A stretch of 64,000 nt of DNA, taken from Cellulomonas sp. ACRRI (GTDB lineage: Bacteria; Actinomycetota; Actinomycetes; Actinomycetales; Cellulomonadaceae). The notes beneath the pieces are model-generated. The model was not told the origin of the DNA. It saw only the letters and a list, made by a program, of their open reading frames with translations, and searched no databases. The stretch is from positions 62,001 through 126,000 of the forward strand of contig NZ_JAKRMS010000001.1 of assembly GCF_022346185.1 (NCBI RefSeq). Reading direction: 5' to 3'. Within the stretch, counting starts at the first letter, position 1; every line of letters begins with the position of its first letter. The position numbers and the translations under genes are program-made. This document shows positions 15,541 to 24,752 of this stretch, piece after piece.

Positions 15541-16983
15541 TCAGCCCTCGGCCATCGCCAGCGCCTCCTCGGCGCGCTCCGGGCTCCCGTCCGCGAGGCC
15601 CTGGCCGATCGCCCGCCGGGTCGTGAGCAGCAGGACCGCGCCCGCGCCGAGCACCGCCACCTCGGTGACCGTCAGCGCCCAGATGATCCCGGGCAGGCCG
15701 AACCAGAGGTCGCCCAGCAGCACGACCGGCACGAACAGCACGCCCTGCGTCACGGACATGATCGTCGCGGGGAGTGCCTGCCCGGTGGCCTGGAACAGCG
15801 AGGTGATCAGCCCGGTGAACCCGTTCGCGATCATCGCCGTGAGCTGGGCCGCGAGCACCGTGACCCCGAGCGCGAGCACCGCGCGGTCGGTGAGGAACAC
15901 CGCCAGCAGCGAGTCCCGGAACAGCAGCACCACGGCCGAGAACAGCACCGCCACGCCGCCGACGGCCACCGCCGACGCGCGCAGCGCCGCGGTCAGCCGG
16001 GCGCGGTCGCCCTTGCCGTACGCGTAGGCGAGCAGGGGCAGCACGCCGAGCGTCACGCCCATGACCAGGAACTCGGGCATCTGGGCGATCCGCACGGCGA
16101 CGCCCATGGCCGCGAGGGGGCCGTCGCCGTAGTCCGCGGCGAGGTTGTTGAGCACCAGCGCGGTGACGATCAGGAAGGCCGACTGCAGGAGCGTGCCGAT
16201 GCCGACGCCCAGCACCGGCTTCAGCACGGACGGCGACAGCGTGAACCAGCGCGGCGCCAGGCTGACGTGCGTGCTGTTCCGGGCGAGCCACACGGCGAAG
16301 TACGTGACGGTCACCGCGTTCGCGAGGGTGACGGCGAGCGCCGCTCCCGCGACGCCCCGGTGCAGGACGAGGATGAACAGCACGTCGAAGAGGACGTTCG
16401 CGACCGTCGAGGCGATCAGCCCGGTCATCACCTGGCGCGCGGCGCCCTCCGCGCGCACCAGCTGCTCGAGGCAGACGGCCGCGGCCAGCACGGGCACCCC
16501 GGCCAGCAGGACGCCGACGAACGTCGTGGTGGCGTGCCGTGCCGCCTGGTCCGCCCCGAGGAGCGAGACGAGCGGGTCGAGCAGGAGCAGGCCCGCCCCG
16601 CCGACGAGCACGCCGACCCCGACGGTGCCCCACAGGGCGAACGCCGACACCCGCCGGATCTCGCCGGTGCGGGCGCCGTCCCGCTCGGCCGCACCCAGGA
16701 GCCGGGAGACGAGCGCGCCCCCGCCGACGCCGAACACGTTGCCGATGGCCATGACCAGCGCGAGGACCGGTGACCCCAGGGTCACGGCGGCGAGCAGCGC
16801 GTCGTCGTGCAGGGAGCCGATGAAGCCCGCGTTGACGACGTTGTAGATCGCGCCGACGATCATCGCCGCCGCCATCGGCACGCACAGGTGCACGAGGGCG
16901 CTGACGACGGGCGCGGTGGAGAGGAACCAGCGGTCGGTGCCGGGGGCGTCGGCCGGTGCGGGTGAGGAGGTCGTGGTGCGCAT
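15541..16983 (-). CDS. MATE family multidrug efflux transporter
   Basis: A 480-residue multi-antimicrobial extrusion protein with about twelve membrane segments in two related halves. The first half begins LVHLCVPMAAAMIVGAIYNV, and the second repeats the pattern around PVLGVGIGTLLQSAFLIV. MATE proteins expel cationic drugs in exchange for Na+ or H+. The MarR gene 133 bases upstream on the same strand probably controls it. The N-terminus is cytosolic and low-complexity; the ATG at 16983 is the first reasonable start. Confidence 0.9.
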   Translation of the reverse strand: MRTTTSSPAPADAPGTDRWFLSTAPVVSALVHLCVPMAAAMIVGAIYNVVNAGFIGSLHDDALLAAVTLGSPVLALVMAIGNVFGVGGGALVSRLLGAAERDGARTGEIRRVSAFALWGTVGVGVLVGGAGLLLLDPLVSLLGADQAARHATTTFVGVLLAGVPVLAAAVCLEQLVRAEGAARQVMTGLIASTVANVLFDVLFILVLHRGVAGAALAVTLANAVTVTYFAVWLARNSTHVSLAPRWFTLSPSVLKPVLGVGIGTLLQSAFLIVTALVLNNLAADYGDGPLAAMGVAVRIAQMPEFLVMGVTLGVLPLLAYAYGKGDRARLTAALRASAVAVGGVAVLFSAVVLLFRDSLLAVFLTDRAVLALGVTVLAAQLTAMIANGFTGLITSLFQATGQALPATIMSVTQGVLFVPVVLLGDLWFGLPGIIWALTVTEVAVLGAGAVLLLTTRRAIGQGLADGSPERAEEALAMAEG

Positions 16984-17116
16984 GGCTGCTCCGTTTCTGG
17001 GCAGGGCGAAGCGCGCGGCGGGCCGCGTGGATGCTCAGGGGTGAGGGGTGGGCGCGCGTGGGCGCGGGGTGCCGCCGCGCGGACCGGCCGCGCGGTGGGG
17101 TGAGGTCTCGAGGGCG

Positions 17117-17557
17117 TCAGTCCCGCGTGGGGCGGGGGAGCGCGGACGTGACCCTGGTCAGGAGGGCGTGCAGGGTGGCGCGCTCGTCCGGGTCCAGCGG
17201 TGCGAGGATCGTGTCGTCGGCGGCCGCCACCGCGGACGCGAAGCCCGCGACGAGCTCGGCGCCCTCCGGCGTGGCGTGCACGCGTTTCCTGCGCTCGTCG
17301 CCCGGCTCGGTGCGGCGCTCGACCAGGCCGCGCGCCTCCAGGCCCTTGAGCAGGCTCGAGACGCTCGCGGCGCTGGTCCGGGTCATCGCGGCGATGTCCC
17401 GCTGGATCGTCCCGGGGTGCTGCGCGAGGTACCCCAGGACGAAGGCCTGCTCGTGGGTGAGCCCGCGCGAGCGGACCCAGTCCTCGGCGGCCTTGCGCTG
17501 GGCCCAGCCGATCCACCGGACCAGGTCGAGTGTCGTCGTGAGCTCGGGCGCGTCCAT
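17117..17557 (-). CDS. MarR family regulator of the MATE exporter
   Basis: A 146-residue winged-helix regulator with a clear MarR core: HPGTIQRDIAAMTRTSAASV for helices 3-4, and the wing with TEPGDERRKRVHATPEG. The ATG at 17557 is preceded by a near-consensus promoter placed so that the mRNA starts at the ATG itself, so translation is likely leaderless. The MATE gene follows on the same strand, and MarR control of an efflux pump induced by its own substrate is the common arrangement (inference). Confidence 0.88.
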   Translation of the reverse strand: MDAPELTTTLDLVRWIGWAQRKAAEDWVRSRGLTHEQAFVLGYLAQHPGTIQRDIAAMTRTSAASVSSLLKGLEARGLVERRTEPGDERRKRVHATPEGAELVAGFASAVAAADDTILAPLDPDERATLHALLTRVTSALPRPTRD

Positions 17558-17564
17558 GCTGAGA

Positions 17565-17593
17565 AACCTAAGTGTTCGAGGTCTAACTGTCAA
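17565..17593 (-). promoter_or_regulatory. Near-consensus leaderless promoter of the marR-MATE unit
   Basis: On the - strand TTGACA (17588-17593) is followed after exactly 17 bases by TAGGTT (17565-17570). Seven bases separate the -10 from the ATG, so the start point should coincide with the start codon. GTTAGA and CTTAGG words within and beside the spacer may be the MarR site. Confidence 0.7.
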
Positions 17594-17681
17594 TGATCTA
17601 ACCTCTGGCCGCCGGCGCCGGTGGCCTCCGCGGCCGACGGCGTGCAGTGCCCCGCGGAGGACGCCGACCCGGCCGGCGGCC

Positions 17682-18083
17682 TCAGGCCAGGTCGCGGGAC
17701 GACATCGCCCGGTCCGCGGTGATCCGCAGGACGACCCGCTCGATCGTCGGGTCCGGCGTGCGGTAGCGCGCCGCGTACCGGGCCAGCGCCTCGGCCACCT
17801 CGCCCGGGTCGTCGGCGACCTCGACGGTGCCCTCGAGCGTGAGCCACCGCCGCCCGTCGACCTGGCACAGCACCGCGCGTCCCGGGGCGCCGCCGACGCG
17901 GCGGCGGGCGTTCACGGCCTTCTGGGTCGTGGGCCGCGTCGTCACCCGCGCCAGCCCGGCGTCCTCGTCCCAGGTGAACGCGACGGGCACGACGTGCGGC
18001 GTGCCGTCGGCCCGGAGGGTGGTCAGCGTCGCGAGGTGGCGCTCGGTGACGAACGCGAGCCGGGGGGCGGAGAGGCGGAGCAC
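17682..18083 (-). CDS. PPOX-class F420/FMN-dependent oxidoreductase
   Basis: A 133-residue split-barrel flavin-binding protein of the pyridoxamine 5'-phosphate oxidase superfamily. It shows the actinobacterial signature HLATLTTLRADGTPHVVPVAF near the start and RWLTLEGTVEVADDP in the middle. Members of this size often use coenzyme F420. The GTG at 18083 gives the usual family N-terminus; residues further upstream are not conserved. Confidence 0.8.
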   Translation of the reverse strand: MLRLSAPRLAFVTERHLATLTTLRADGTPHVVPVAFTWDEDAGLARVTTRPTTQKAVNARRRVGGAPGRAVLCQVDGRRWLTLEGTVEVADDPGEVAEALARYAARYRTPDPTIERVVLRITADRAMSSRDLA

Positions 18084-18126
18084 GCCGGGAAGCGTACGGG
18101 CCCGCGGCAGCACCGGCGCGCCGGTG

Positions 18127-18663
18127 CTAGCCGAGGACGACGCGGTCGTGCGGCTCGGCCGCGTACCGGCGCCCCGGGTAGCGCAGGCCGCGGAAGTACA
18201 TCGTCGTGTGGGCGACGATCTGCTCGCCGGTGATCCGCACGCCGTCGTGCTCGGCGTCGGTGGTGGTGTGGGCGTCGCTGACCAGCGTCACGTCGAAGCC
18301 CCGCACCGCCGCGGACTGGGTCGTGGTGCGGATGCAGTAGTCGCTCTGCGCACCGGCGACCACGAGGTGCGTGGGCGCCAGGCGCGCGAGCACCTCGGCG
18401 AGGTCGGTGCCGGCGAACGCATCGCGGTACTCCTTGCCCACCACCGGCTCGTCGGGGAGCCGGGTCAGCGGCGGGGCGAGCCGCCACGGGTCCGAGCCGA
18501 CGGCGAAGGAGCCGTGGTCCTGCACCCACACCACCGGCACGCCCTCTGCGCGGGCGCGGTCCACGAGGGCCGCGGTCCGGGCAAGCACGCCGGCCGCGTC
18601 GACGCAGCCGTCGACGACCCCGACCTGCAGGTCGATCACGAGGAGGGCGGAGCGCGCGGTCAC
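18127..18663 (-). CDS. Isochorismatase-family cysteine hydrolase
   Basis: A 178-residue alpha/beta hydrolase of the isochorismatase/nicotinamidase superfamily. The Asp-Lys-Cys catalytic triad is complete: Asp in LLVIDLQ (about residue 10), Lys in [10 protein letters not shown], and Cys in [12 protein letters not shown]. The substrate (an amide or vinyl ether) cannot be told. The GTG start gives the usual short lead before the first strand. It is followed by the PPOX gene 43 bases downstream, possibly in one transcript. Confidence 0.87.
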   Translation of the reverse strand: MTARSALLVIDLQVGVVDGCVDAAGVLARTAALVDRARAEGVPVVWVQDHGSFAVGSDPWRLAPPLTRLPDEPVVGKEYRDAFAGTDLAEVLARLAPTHLVVAGAQSDYCIRTTTQSAAVRGFDVTLVSDAHTTTDAEHDGVRITGEQIVAHTTMYFRGLRYPGRRYAAEPHDRVVLG

Positions 18664-18686
18664 CCCGGCATCGTGCCAGAGAGGAG

Positions 18687-19688
18687 CTAGCCCCCGAGGC
18701 GCTCCGAGCCCTCGGCGAGGTCGGGGCTGCGCTCGGGCCGCGGCACGCACAGCTCCAGCGCCTGCGGGCGGACGGTGACGGTCAGCGTGCGGCCCGGTTC
18801 GATGACGTCCCCGTCGACCTGACGCCGCTCCTCGCGGTCGCTGACGACGGTGATCCGCGAGGCGCGCAGCACGTCCAGGTGCGCGACCCGGTGCGGGTGC
18901 CGGAGCACGCCCCAGGCGGTCTGCACCCAGTGGCCCAGCGTGCGCGGGGCGAGCACGGCGACGTCCATCTGCCCGTTGTCCGGCTCGGCGTCGGCGAGCA
19001 GGCGCACCCCGCCCTGCAGACGCCCGACGTTCCCGATGATCACCGAGCGCGCGCGGCGGCGCACGGGCGGCCGGTCGTCCAGGTGGATCTCGAGGTGCAT
19101 GCTGCGGTCCCGCAGGTGCGTCAGCGCCGACAGCACGTAGGCGACGGAGCCCGCCCTGGCCTTGAGGGCCGTCGAGGCGTCGTCGAGCAGCGCCGCGTCG
19201 AAGCCCATGCCGGCCATGACCGCGAACGTGTGGCCGTCGGCCTCGCCGACGTCGATCCGCCGCCGCCCGTGCTCCGTGGCGATCTGCACGGCAGCGGCCG
19301 GGTCGTCCGGGACGCCGAGGTTCGCGGCGAGCAGGTTGCCGGTCCCGGCGGGGAGCACCGCCAGCGCGACGTCCGTGCCGGCGAGGCCCTCGATGCACGA
19401 CCGCACGGTCCCGTCGCCGCCGCAGGCGAACACGACCTGGGCCCCGTCCTCGACCGCGCGCCGCGCCTGACCGGCCCCCGGGTCGTCCTCCGTCGTCTCG
19501 ACCCACTCGGGCAGCGGCCACCCGGCCTCGGTGAGCGCCGCCTCGACGGCTGCCCGCCGCTCCTCGAGACCGTCGACGCGCACGGGGTTGTACACGACGA
19601 CCGAGCGCAGCGGCCCGGCGTCGCGGGCGAGCGAGGCGTCGGCCGGGTCGCGGTCGTCCGCCGGGTGGGCGGGGCTGGTGGTGCTCAT
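18687..19688 (-). CDS. Diacylglycerol kinase-like lipid kinase
   Basis: A 333-residue lipid kinase of the DagK/YegS/BmrU family. The nucleotide-binding loop is [18 protein letters not shown], followed by [16 protein letters not shown], the two marks of the family (about residues 85-125). The remaining beta-sandwich domain contains GMGFDAALL and DGQ-like turns. It would phosphorylate diacylglycerol or a related lipid at the inner membrane face. The downstream isochorismatase gene is 23 bases away. Confidence 0.9.
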   Translation of the reverse strand: MSTTSPAHPADDRDPADASLARDAGPLRSVVVYNPVRVDGLEERRAAVEAALTEAGWPLPEWVETTEDDPGAGQARRAVEDGAQVVFACGGDGTVRSCIEGLAGTDVALAVLPAGTGNLLAANLGVPDDPAAAVQIATEHGRRRIDVGEADGHTFAVMAGMGFDAALLDDASTALKARAGSVAYVLSALTHLRDRSMHLEIHLDDRPPVRRRARSVIIGNVGRLQGGVRLLADAEPDNGQMDVAVLAPRTLGHWVQTAWGVLRHPHRVAHLDVLRASRITVVSDREERRQVDGDVIEPGRTLTVTVRPQALELCVPRPERSPDLAEGSERLGG

Positions 19689-19789
19689 GTCGTCGCTGCT
19701 TCCGTCGAGGGGGAGGGTCGCTGACCTCGTGCGGTCACGACCCGCAGTGGACCACGGCGCACGCGTTCCGGCGCGTCGACGGGGCGTCG

Positions 19790-20752
19790 TCAGCCGAGCG
19801 CCGCGAGCAGGTCGGCCTCCTCGCCCGCGGTGAGCCCGGCGCGCCGCGGGCGGCCGGTGCCACGGGCGACCTCGTCCCGCAGGACGCGCGCGACGGTCTC
19901 GGCCAGATCCCGCTCGCCGCCGCCGGCTGCCCGGTAGCGCGCGCCCGACCGGCGGGCGAAGCCCGTCGCGGACGCCGGCAACCAGAGCGGCAGCGACCGG
20001 GGGCCGGCCCAGTACCGGACGTCGTGGGCGCGCAGCCAGGCGTCGTCGGCGGGCACCAGCGTCCCGGTGAACCCGGTCACGGCCCGCACCGCGTCCACCA
20101 CGGCGTCGAAGGGTGCGCTGGTCCCGACCGCGTCGACCGCCCCGGTCACCGCGTCCTCGCCGGCGCGGACGACCCAGGCGGCCAGGTCGTCCACGTCGAT
20201 CACCTGCACCGCCCGGCCGGCGACGGTGGGCAGCAGCACCCGGCCGCCGCGGTGCAGCCGCGCGGGCCAGTACCCGAAGCGGTCGGAGGGGTCGCCGGGA
20301 CCGACGATCAGGCCCGGGCGGGCGACGAGCAGGCGGCCGGGCAGCCGCTCCGCGGACGCGCGCTCGGCCGCCACCTTCGCGTCGGGGTACGCGGTGAGGT
20401 CGCGCGGCTCGACGAGGTCCGCGGACTCGTCGGCGCCCGGCTGGTCGTCGCGCCGGTACACGGACACGGACGAGACCAGCGTCCAGTGCCGGGCGCGGTC
20501 GGCGAGCGCCTCGAGCGCGGACCGCACCAGCGCGGGCTCGTCCGCCAGCTCGACCACCGCGTCCCACTCGCCGCCGAGCGCGTCGTAGGCGCCCGGGCGG
20601 GACCGGTCCGCCCGGACCAGGCGGGCGCCCTCCGGCGCGTCGCCGGAGGCCCCGCGGGCGAGGCACGTCACCTCCGCGCCGCGGGCCACCGCCGCACGTG
20701 CGACGGCGCGGCCCAGCCAGGCCGTGCCGCCGAGGATCAGGACCCGTCGCAT
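19790..20752 (-). CDS. NAD-dependent epimerase/reductase family protein
   Basis: A 320-residue extended SDR-like protein. The nucleotide-binding turn is LILGGTAWLGRAV (about residues 5-17), a serine pair follows in TLVSSVSVY, and a YxxxK pair is present in TAYPDAKVAAE. It resembles actinobacterial NAD-binding reductases with a C-terminal helical cap ending LTAGEEADLLAAL. The substrate is unknown. Monocistronic. Confidence 0.83.
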   Translation of the reverse strand: MRRVLILGGTAWLGRAVARAAVARGAEVTCLARGASGDAPEGARLVRADRSRPGAYDALGGEWDAVVELADEPALVRSALEALADRARHWTLVSSVSVYRRDDQPGADESADLVEPRDLTAYPDAKVAAERASAERLPGRLLVARPGLIVGPGDPSDRFGYWPARLHRGGRVLLPTVAGRAVQVIDVDDLAAWVVRAGEDAVTGAVDAVGTSAPFDAVVDAVRAVTGFTGTLVPADDAWLRAHDVRYWAGPRSLPLWLPASATGFARRSGARYRAAGGGERDLAETVARVLRDEVARGTGRPRRAGLTAGEEADLLAALG

Positions 20753-20787
20753 CCGCCCAGTGAACACGAGCGCGCGGCCGACGGGGC

Positions 20788-21432
20788 TCAGGCCGCGAGG
20801 TGGAACGTCCGGGCGAACCTGCCCAGCAGCCGGTCGGGGCCGTGCAGCACCTCGACCACGCCGGTCGCGATCGCCCCCGCGGGGTCGAGCTCGCCGGAGA
20901 TGAGCCGTCGGATGCCGGGGCCCACGGCGAACGCGAGGTCGGCGGCCGGGTCGGTGCCCCGCGCGACCGCGAGCGCCGGGCCGTCGACCCGGACGAGCAG
21001 GTCCGCCGGGCCGACGCGCGCCGCGTACGCGGTCGGGGGCAGGTCCGCGGCCACGTCCGCGCGGAACGCGGTGCGCAGGGCGACGGCCATCGAGTCGGCC
21101 GTGACCACCTGGCCCTCGCGGGGGTCGCCCATCGCCTTGAAGCCCCACGCCCCGAGGGCGAGCACGACGGGCTCCAGCTCCCGCCCGTACGGCGTCAGCT
21201 CGTAGACGATGACCCGGGACCGCGGCGCGCGCCGGATGACGCCCGCCTCCTGCAGCTCCTTGAGCCGCGCCGCCAGGACGTTGCTCGGGATGCGGGGGAG
21301 GCCCGCCGCGAGCTCGCCGTAGCGGCGCGGCCCGACGAGCAGGTCGCGCACGATGAGCAGCGCCCAGCGCTCGCCCACGAGCTCCAGGCCGCGGGTGACA
21401 CCGCAGTACTGCCCGTAGTCGCGCGCGGCCAC
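20788..21432 (-). CDS. HxlR-type regulator with SCP2-like C-terminal domain
   Basis: A 214-residue protein. Residues 1-100 form an HxlR winged helix (LELVGERWALLIVRDLLVG and PRIPSNVLAARLKEL are the typical helices). The rest (about 115-214) looks like a sterol-carrier-type domain with VRVDGPALAVARGTDPAADL. The GTG start lies five bases after the stop of the VOC gene, so the two form one operon. HxlR proteins sense reactive electrophiles or small molecules; here it probably controls the VOC enzyme and itself. Confidence 0.82.
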   Translation of the reverse strand: MAARDYGQYCGVTRGLELVGERWALLIVRDLLVGPRRYGELAAGLPRIPSNVLAARLKELQEAGVIRRAPRSRVIVYELTPYGRELEPVVLALGAWGFKAMGDPREGQVVTADSMAVALRTAFRADVAADLPPTAYAARVGPADLLVRVDGPALAVARGTDPAADLAFAVGPGIRRLISGELDPAGAIATGVVEVLHGPDRLLGRFARTFHLAA

Positions 21433-21437
21433 CGGCC

Positions 21438-21872
21438 TCAGGCCTGCTGGTCGGCGACGGCCGCGGGGCCGTTCGCGGCGGCGACGGGGTCCATCCAGCC
21501 GAACTCGAGCAGGTTCCCGTCCGGGTCGGCGAGCTGCCGCTGGTACATGAAGCCGTAGTCCGAGGCGGGCCGCTCCTCGGCGCCGCCTGCGCCGAGCCCC
21601 CGGGCGACGGTGTCGTCCACCGCCTCGCGGCTGTCCAGGAAGATCGCCGTGGCGGCGGACACGGTCGTCGACGGGTCGCCGATCGGGCGGTCGCTGAAGG
21701 TCTGGAAGTAGTCGCGGGTCACGAGCATGACGTAGCCGTGGTCCTCCTCGACGACGACGCACGCGGCGTTGTGGTCGGTGAACAGCGGGTTGATGGTGAA
21801 ACCGACGGCCTCGTAGAACGCCTTGGCGCGGTCGAGGTCGGTCACCGGCAGGTTGACGAAGATCGCGGTCAT
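21438..21872 (-). CDS. VOC family protein (glyoxalase/bleomycin-resistance-like)
   Basis: A 144-residue vicinal-oxygen-chelate fold protein. It begins with the usual VNLPVTDLDRAKAFYEAVGF and ends with a DPDGNLLEFGW strand whose Glu is a metal ligand position. It is the YodA-like lactoylglutathione-lyase-type group, with function unknown beyond the fold. It is the first gene of an operon with the HxlR regulator, and a perfect inverted repeat 41 bases upstream of the ATG is the probable operator. Confidence 0.87.
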   Translation of the reverse strand: MTAIFVNLPVTDLDRAKAFYEAVGFTINPLFTDHNAACVVVEEDHGYVMLVTRDYFQTFSDRPIGDPSTTVSAATAIFLDSREAVDDTVARGLGAGGAEERPASDYGFMYQRQLADPDGNLLEFGWMDPVAAANGPAAVADQQA

Positions 21873-21912
21873 GATGCACTCCCTCGGACGCGGCCGACTG
21901 TGACCTGCACCA

Positions 21913-21931
21913 CACTTGCAAAAAACAAGTG
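21913..21931. promoter_or_regulatory. Inverted repeat upstream of the VOC-HxlR operon
   Basis: CACTTG (21913-21918) and CAAGTG (21926-21931) are perfect complements separated by an A-rich 7-base spacer that is strikingly AT-rich for this genome. HxlR-family regulators bind such dyads. Confidence 0.55.
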
Positions 21932-22030
21932 CGGCGTCAAGAGGGAGGGCGCGGCGATCCGCGGGCCGATCCGCCGGCTCCTCGGGCACGATGGGCGAGG
22001 TCGGTTCGGCGGACGGGGGACGGGGGACAG

Positions 22031-22735
22031 GTGCTGCTGCAGGACACGGTGCTGGGCGTCGTCGGGATGAACGTGCTCGCCGTGCTCCTCGTCGTCGCCC
22101 GCGCCCCCGTGTTCGGGACCCGCCTGTACCGCCCGATGCTGCTGAACGTCGGCCTGTCGGTCGCGCCCGTGCTCGTCCTCGGGGCCGGCGTCCTGGCGGT
22201 GGCGGTGCTGCTCGCCGCGGGCGCCCCGCGCGCCCTGGGCGTCGCGACGGAGGCCGTCGTCGTCCTCGCGTGGCTGCTGCTGCTGCCCAACGCCGGGTAT
22301 CTGGTCACCGAGCTCAACCAGTCCCACCGCAAGCCGGGGGAGCGGGTCCCGGAGTGGTACGACATCCTGCTCGTGCTGTCGCTCGCGATGTCGGGCGTGC
22401 TGAACATGCTGATCAACGTCTTCTTCGTGCAGCTCGCGTACGTGGCGCTGCGGTTCGACGACGTCGACGGGCTGGCGTCCGCCGAGGTCCGCTGGCTGAC
22501 GATCGCCGTCCTGCTGCTCGCCGCGTTCGGCGTCTACCTGGGCCGCAACATCCGGGTGAACAGCTGGGACGTCCTGCGGCCCTGGCGACTCGTGGCTCGG
22601 GTCGTGGCGCACCTGCGCGCTCCGGGCAGGCTCGCCGCGGCCGCGGGGTTCACCGTCGTGTGCGGGGCGTTCTTCGGGCTCATGCAGCTCGTCGTCGTGG
22701 GGCCGCTGATCAGCGCGGTCGTCGCGCTGGGCTAG
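22031..22735 (+). CDS. DUF1361 membrane protein
   Basis: A 234-residue integral membrane protein with about seven hydrophobic segments. The DUF1361 signature LLLPNAGYLVTEL (about residues 85-97) with the following PEWYDILLVLSLA and YLGRNIRVNSWDV is present. The family has no assigned function. The GTG at 22031 follows GGGGACAG. Confidence 0.85.
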   Translation: MLLQDTVLGVVGMNVLAVLLVVARAPVFGTRLYRPMLLNVGLSVAPVLVLGAGVLAVAVLLAAGAPRALGVATEAVVVLAWLLLLPNAGYLVTELNQSHRKPGERVPEWYDILLVLSLAMSGVLNMLINVFFVQLAYVALRFDDVDGLASAEVRWLTIAVLLLAAFGVYLGRNIRVNSWDVLRPWRLVARVVAHLRAPGRLAAAAGFTVVCGAFFGLMQLVVVGPLISAVVALG

Positions 22736-22784
22736 CCGCGGCGGGGCCCGGAATGCGCTTGACCGCTCCCGGTACGGTCGCCGC

Positions 22785-23662
22785 ATGTCTGTCGAGGAGC
22801 TCCCGCTGGCCGGCCGCACCGCCCTGGTGACGGGGGTGTCGCGCCGCAAGGGGATCGGGTTCGCGGTCGCGTGCGAGCTCGCGCGGCTCGGTGCGAGCGT
22901 GTGCACGCACGACTTCGCACCGCACGACGCGGACCAGCCCTGGGGCGGTGACGACCTGGACGCGGTCGCCGCCGGGGTCCGGGCGGCCCTGCGGGGTGAC
23001 GCGGTCTCCGGCCGTACGAGCGCGGACCTGCGCGACCCCGCTCAGGTCGACCGGCTGCTCGACCGGGCCCGCGACCTGACCGGCTCCGTCGACGTGCTGG
23101 TCTGCAACCACGCCCGCAGCGGCGGCGACGGGTCGATCCTGGACATGACGGCCGAGACGCTGGACGCGTTCTGGGGGACCAACACCCGGTCGACGATCCA
23201 GCTCACGCAGCGGTTCGCGCGCCAGTTCGCCGCCGCGCCCGGGGTCGCGGCAGCCCGTCCGGGCGAGCGCCGCCCGCGGACGGCTCCGGCGGACTCGGAG
23301 CGCGCTCCGAAGGTCGTCTGGATGACCTCGGGCCAGCAGCACGGCCCGATGCGCGGCGAGGTCGCCTACGCGACGTCGAAGGCGGCGCTGGCCGGCGTGA
23401 CCGCCACCGTGGCGGCGGAGCTGCTGGACCTGGGGATCGTCCTGAACACGGTGAACCCCGGCCGGTGAACACCGGGTACCTCGATCCCGGGTCGACGGAC
23501 CGCCCGCTGGCAGAGCTCGACGCGCTCCGGGCGGCGACCCCTTTCGGGCGGTGGGGCGAGCCCGCGGACCCCGCGCGGCTCATCGGGTGGCTGGTCGGCC
23601 CCGCGGGTTCGTGGGTGGTCGGCCAGGTGCTGACGACGGACGGCGGCTTCGGGCTGCAGTGA
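22785..23662 (+). pseudogene. SDR family oxidoreductase with a one-base frameshift
   Basis: The first frame (22785-23468) encodes most of a short-chain dehydrogenase: TGVSRRKGIGFAVA for NAD(P), VLVCNHARSG, MTSGQQ and YATSKAA with the catalytic Tyr/Lys. It then stops at VNTVNPGR. The conserved continuation PVNTGYLDPG to TTDGGFGLQ is in the next frame (23465-23662). Adding one C in the run at about 23459-23463 would restore VNPGPVNTGYLD and a normal 292-residue protein. This is either a recent inactivating mutation or a sequencing error. Confidence 0.85.
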
Positions 23663-23854
23663 GCCCCGGTGCGGCGGGCCGTCGACGACGCCGGCGTGGC
23701 CGGCCGCACCGTCGGACGACCCGGGATGGCGGGCGCACCGGACCGGCGTTAGCGTGGCCGTGCGGCTTTGACTCCCGGACAGGCTGATTCCGGGCCAGAC
23801 CCCTTCCGACGTCGTCTGCGATCGCGTCCGACGATCAGCGCACAGGGGTTCGAG

Positions 23855-24262
23855 ATGGCGCGGCCGCACAGCGATGTTCACGAGGTCACGGGACCGGCGT
23901 CGCCGTCCTCGATCCCGACGTTGCGGCACTGGGCCGTGAACCGGGCCCGCCTCGCGGGGGCGAGCACCGGGGGCCTCGCGGCCGTCGAGCTCGCCGTCAG
24001 CGAGGTGGTGACCAACGCCGTGGTGCACGCCGCGGGGACCACGACGGTGACGATGCGCTTCCGGTCACGGGGCGCGGTGATGCACTTCGAGGTGCTGGAC
24101 CACGACCCGCGTCCGCCGCTCGTGCGCACGGGGCGCGACGGGCGCCCGGGCGGTCACGGCCTGCACATCGTGCAGACGCTGGCGGAGAGCTGGGGCTGCG
24201 TGGGGGACGGGGCCGGCGGCAAGATCGTGTGGTTCGTGGTCGCGCTGCACCGCGTCCACTAG
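23855..24262 (+). CDS. Anti-sigma-factor-type ATP-binding protein (HATPase_c_2)
   Basis: A 135-residue GHKL ATPase of the RsbW/SpoIIAB-like group common in actinobacteria. The N-box is AVELAVSEVVTNAVVHA, the Mg-binding G1 is VLDHDPRPP, and G2 is GGHGLHIVQTLAESWG. It would bind ATP and sequester or phosphorylate a protein partner, such as an anti-sigma antagonist; no partner gene is adjacent. The ATG at 23855 was chosen because GGGG precedes it and upstream codons are not conserved. Confidence 0.85.
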   Translation: MARPHSDVHEVTGPASPSSIPTLRHWAVNRARLAGASTGGLAAVELAVSEVVTNAVVHAAGTTTVTMRFRSRGAVMHFEVLDHDPRPPLVRTGRDGRPGGHGLHIVQTLAESWGCVGDGAGGKIVWFVVALHRVH

Positions 24263-24274
24263 GGCCCCGCGGAC

Positions 24275-24712
24275 TCAGCCGCGCCGCAGGTCCTGGGCGA
24301 GCATCACGATGATGCCGCTCGGGCCGCGGACGTAGGTCAGCCGGTAGAGGTCCTCGTAGGTGGCCACGCCCCGCAGGGGGTGGCAGCCGTGCCGCGCAGC
24401 GATCGCGAGGGCGTGGTCGAGGTCGTCGACCGAGAACGCGACGCGGTGCATGCCGATCTCGTTCGGCCGCGTGGGCTCCGTCTCGATCGCGTCGGGGTGC
24501 AGGTACTCGAACAGCTCCAGCCGGCCGCGGCCGTCCGGCGTCTGCAGCATCGCGATCCGGGCGTGGTTCCCGTCCAGGCCCACGGCGGTGTCCGCCCACC
24601 CGCCGCTGACCTCGTCCCCGCCCAGGACCTCCAGGCCGAGGTCCGTGAAGAAGGCGATGGTCGCGTCCAGGTCGCGGACGGCGATCCCGACGTTCTCGAG
24701 CGCGATCGGCAT
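24275..24712 (-). CDS. VOC family protein, methylmalonyl-CoA-epimerase-like
   Basis: A 145-residue VOC protein. ALENVGIAVRDLDATIAFF is the first metal-strand, LELFEYLHP supplies an acidic ligand, IGMHRVAFSVDDLDHAL a His ligand, and VRGPSGIIVMLAQDL ends the fold. The two-module order resembles methylmalonyl-CoA epimerases and glyoxalases; no pathway genes are nearby. Start at the ATG at 24712. Confidence 0.83.
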   Translation of the reverse strand: MPIALENVGIAVRDLDATIAFFTDLGLEVLGGDEVSGGWADTAVGLDGNHARIAMLQTPDGRGRLELFEYLHPDAIETEPTRPNEIGMHRVAFSVDDLDHALAIAARHGCHPLRGVATYEDLYRLTYVRGPSGIIVMLAQDLRRG

Positions 24713-24752
24713 GCGCCGCACGGTACCGCCGTGCGGCGCACGCCGGGAGGGC

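Noticed and set aside
23455-23470. Programmed frameshift in the SDR gene
   Set aside because: No slippery heptamer or downstream structure typical of programmed sites, and SDR genes are not known to use one; a plain deletion or read error is simpler.
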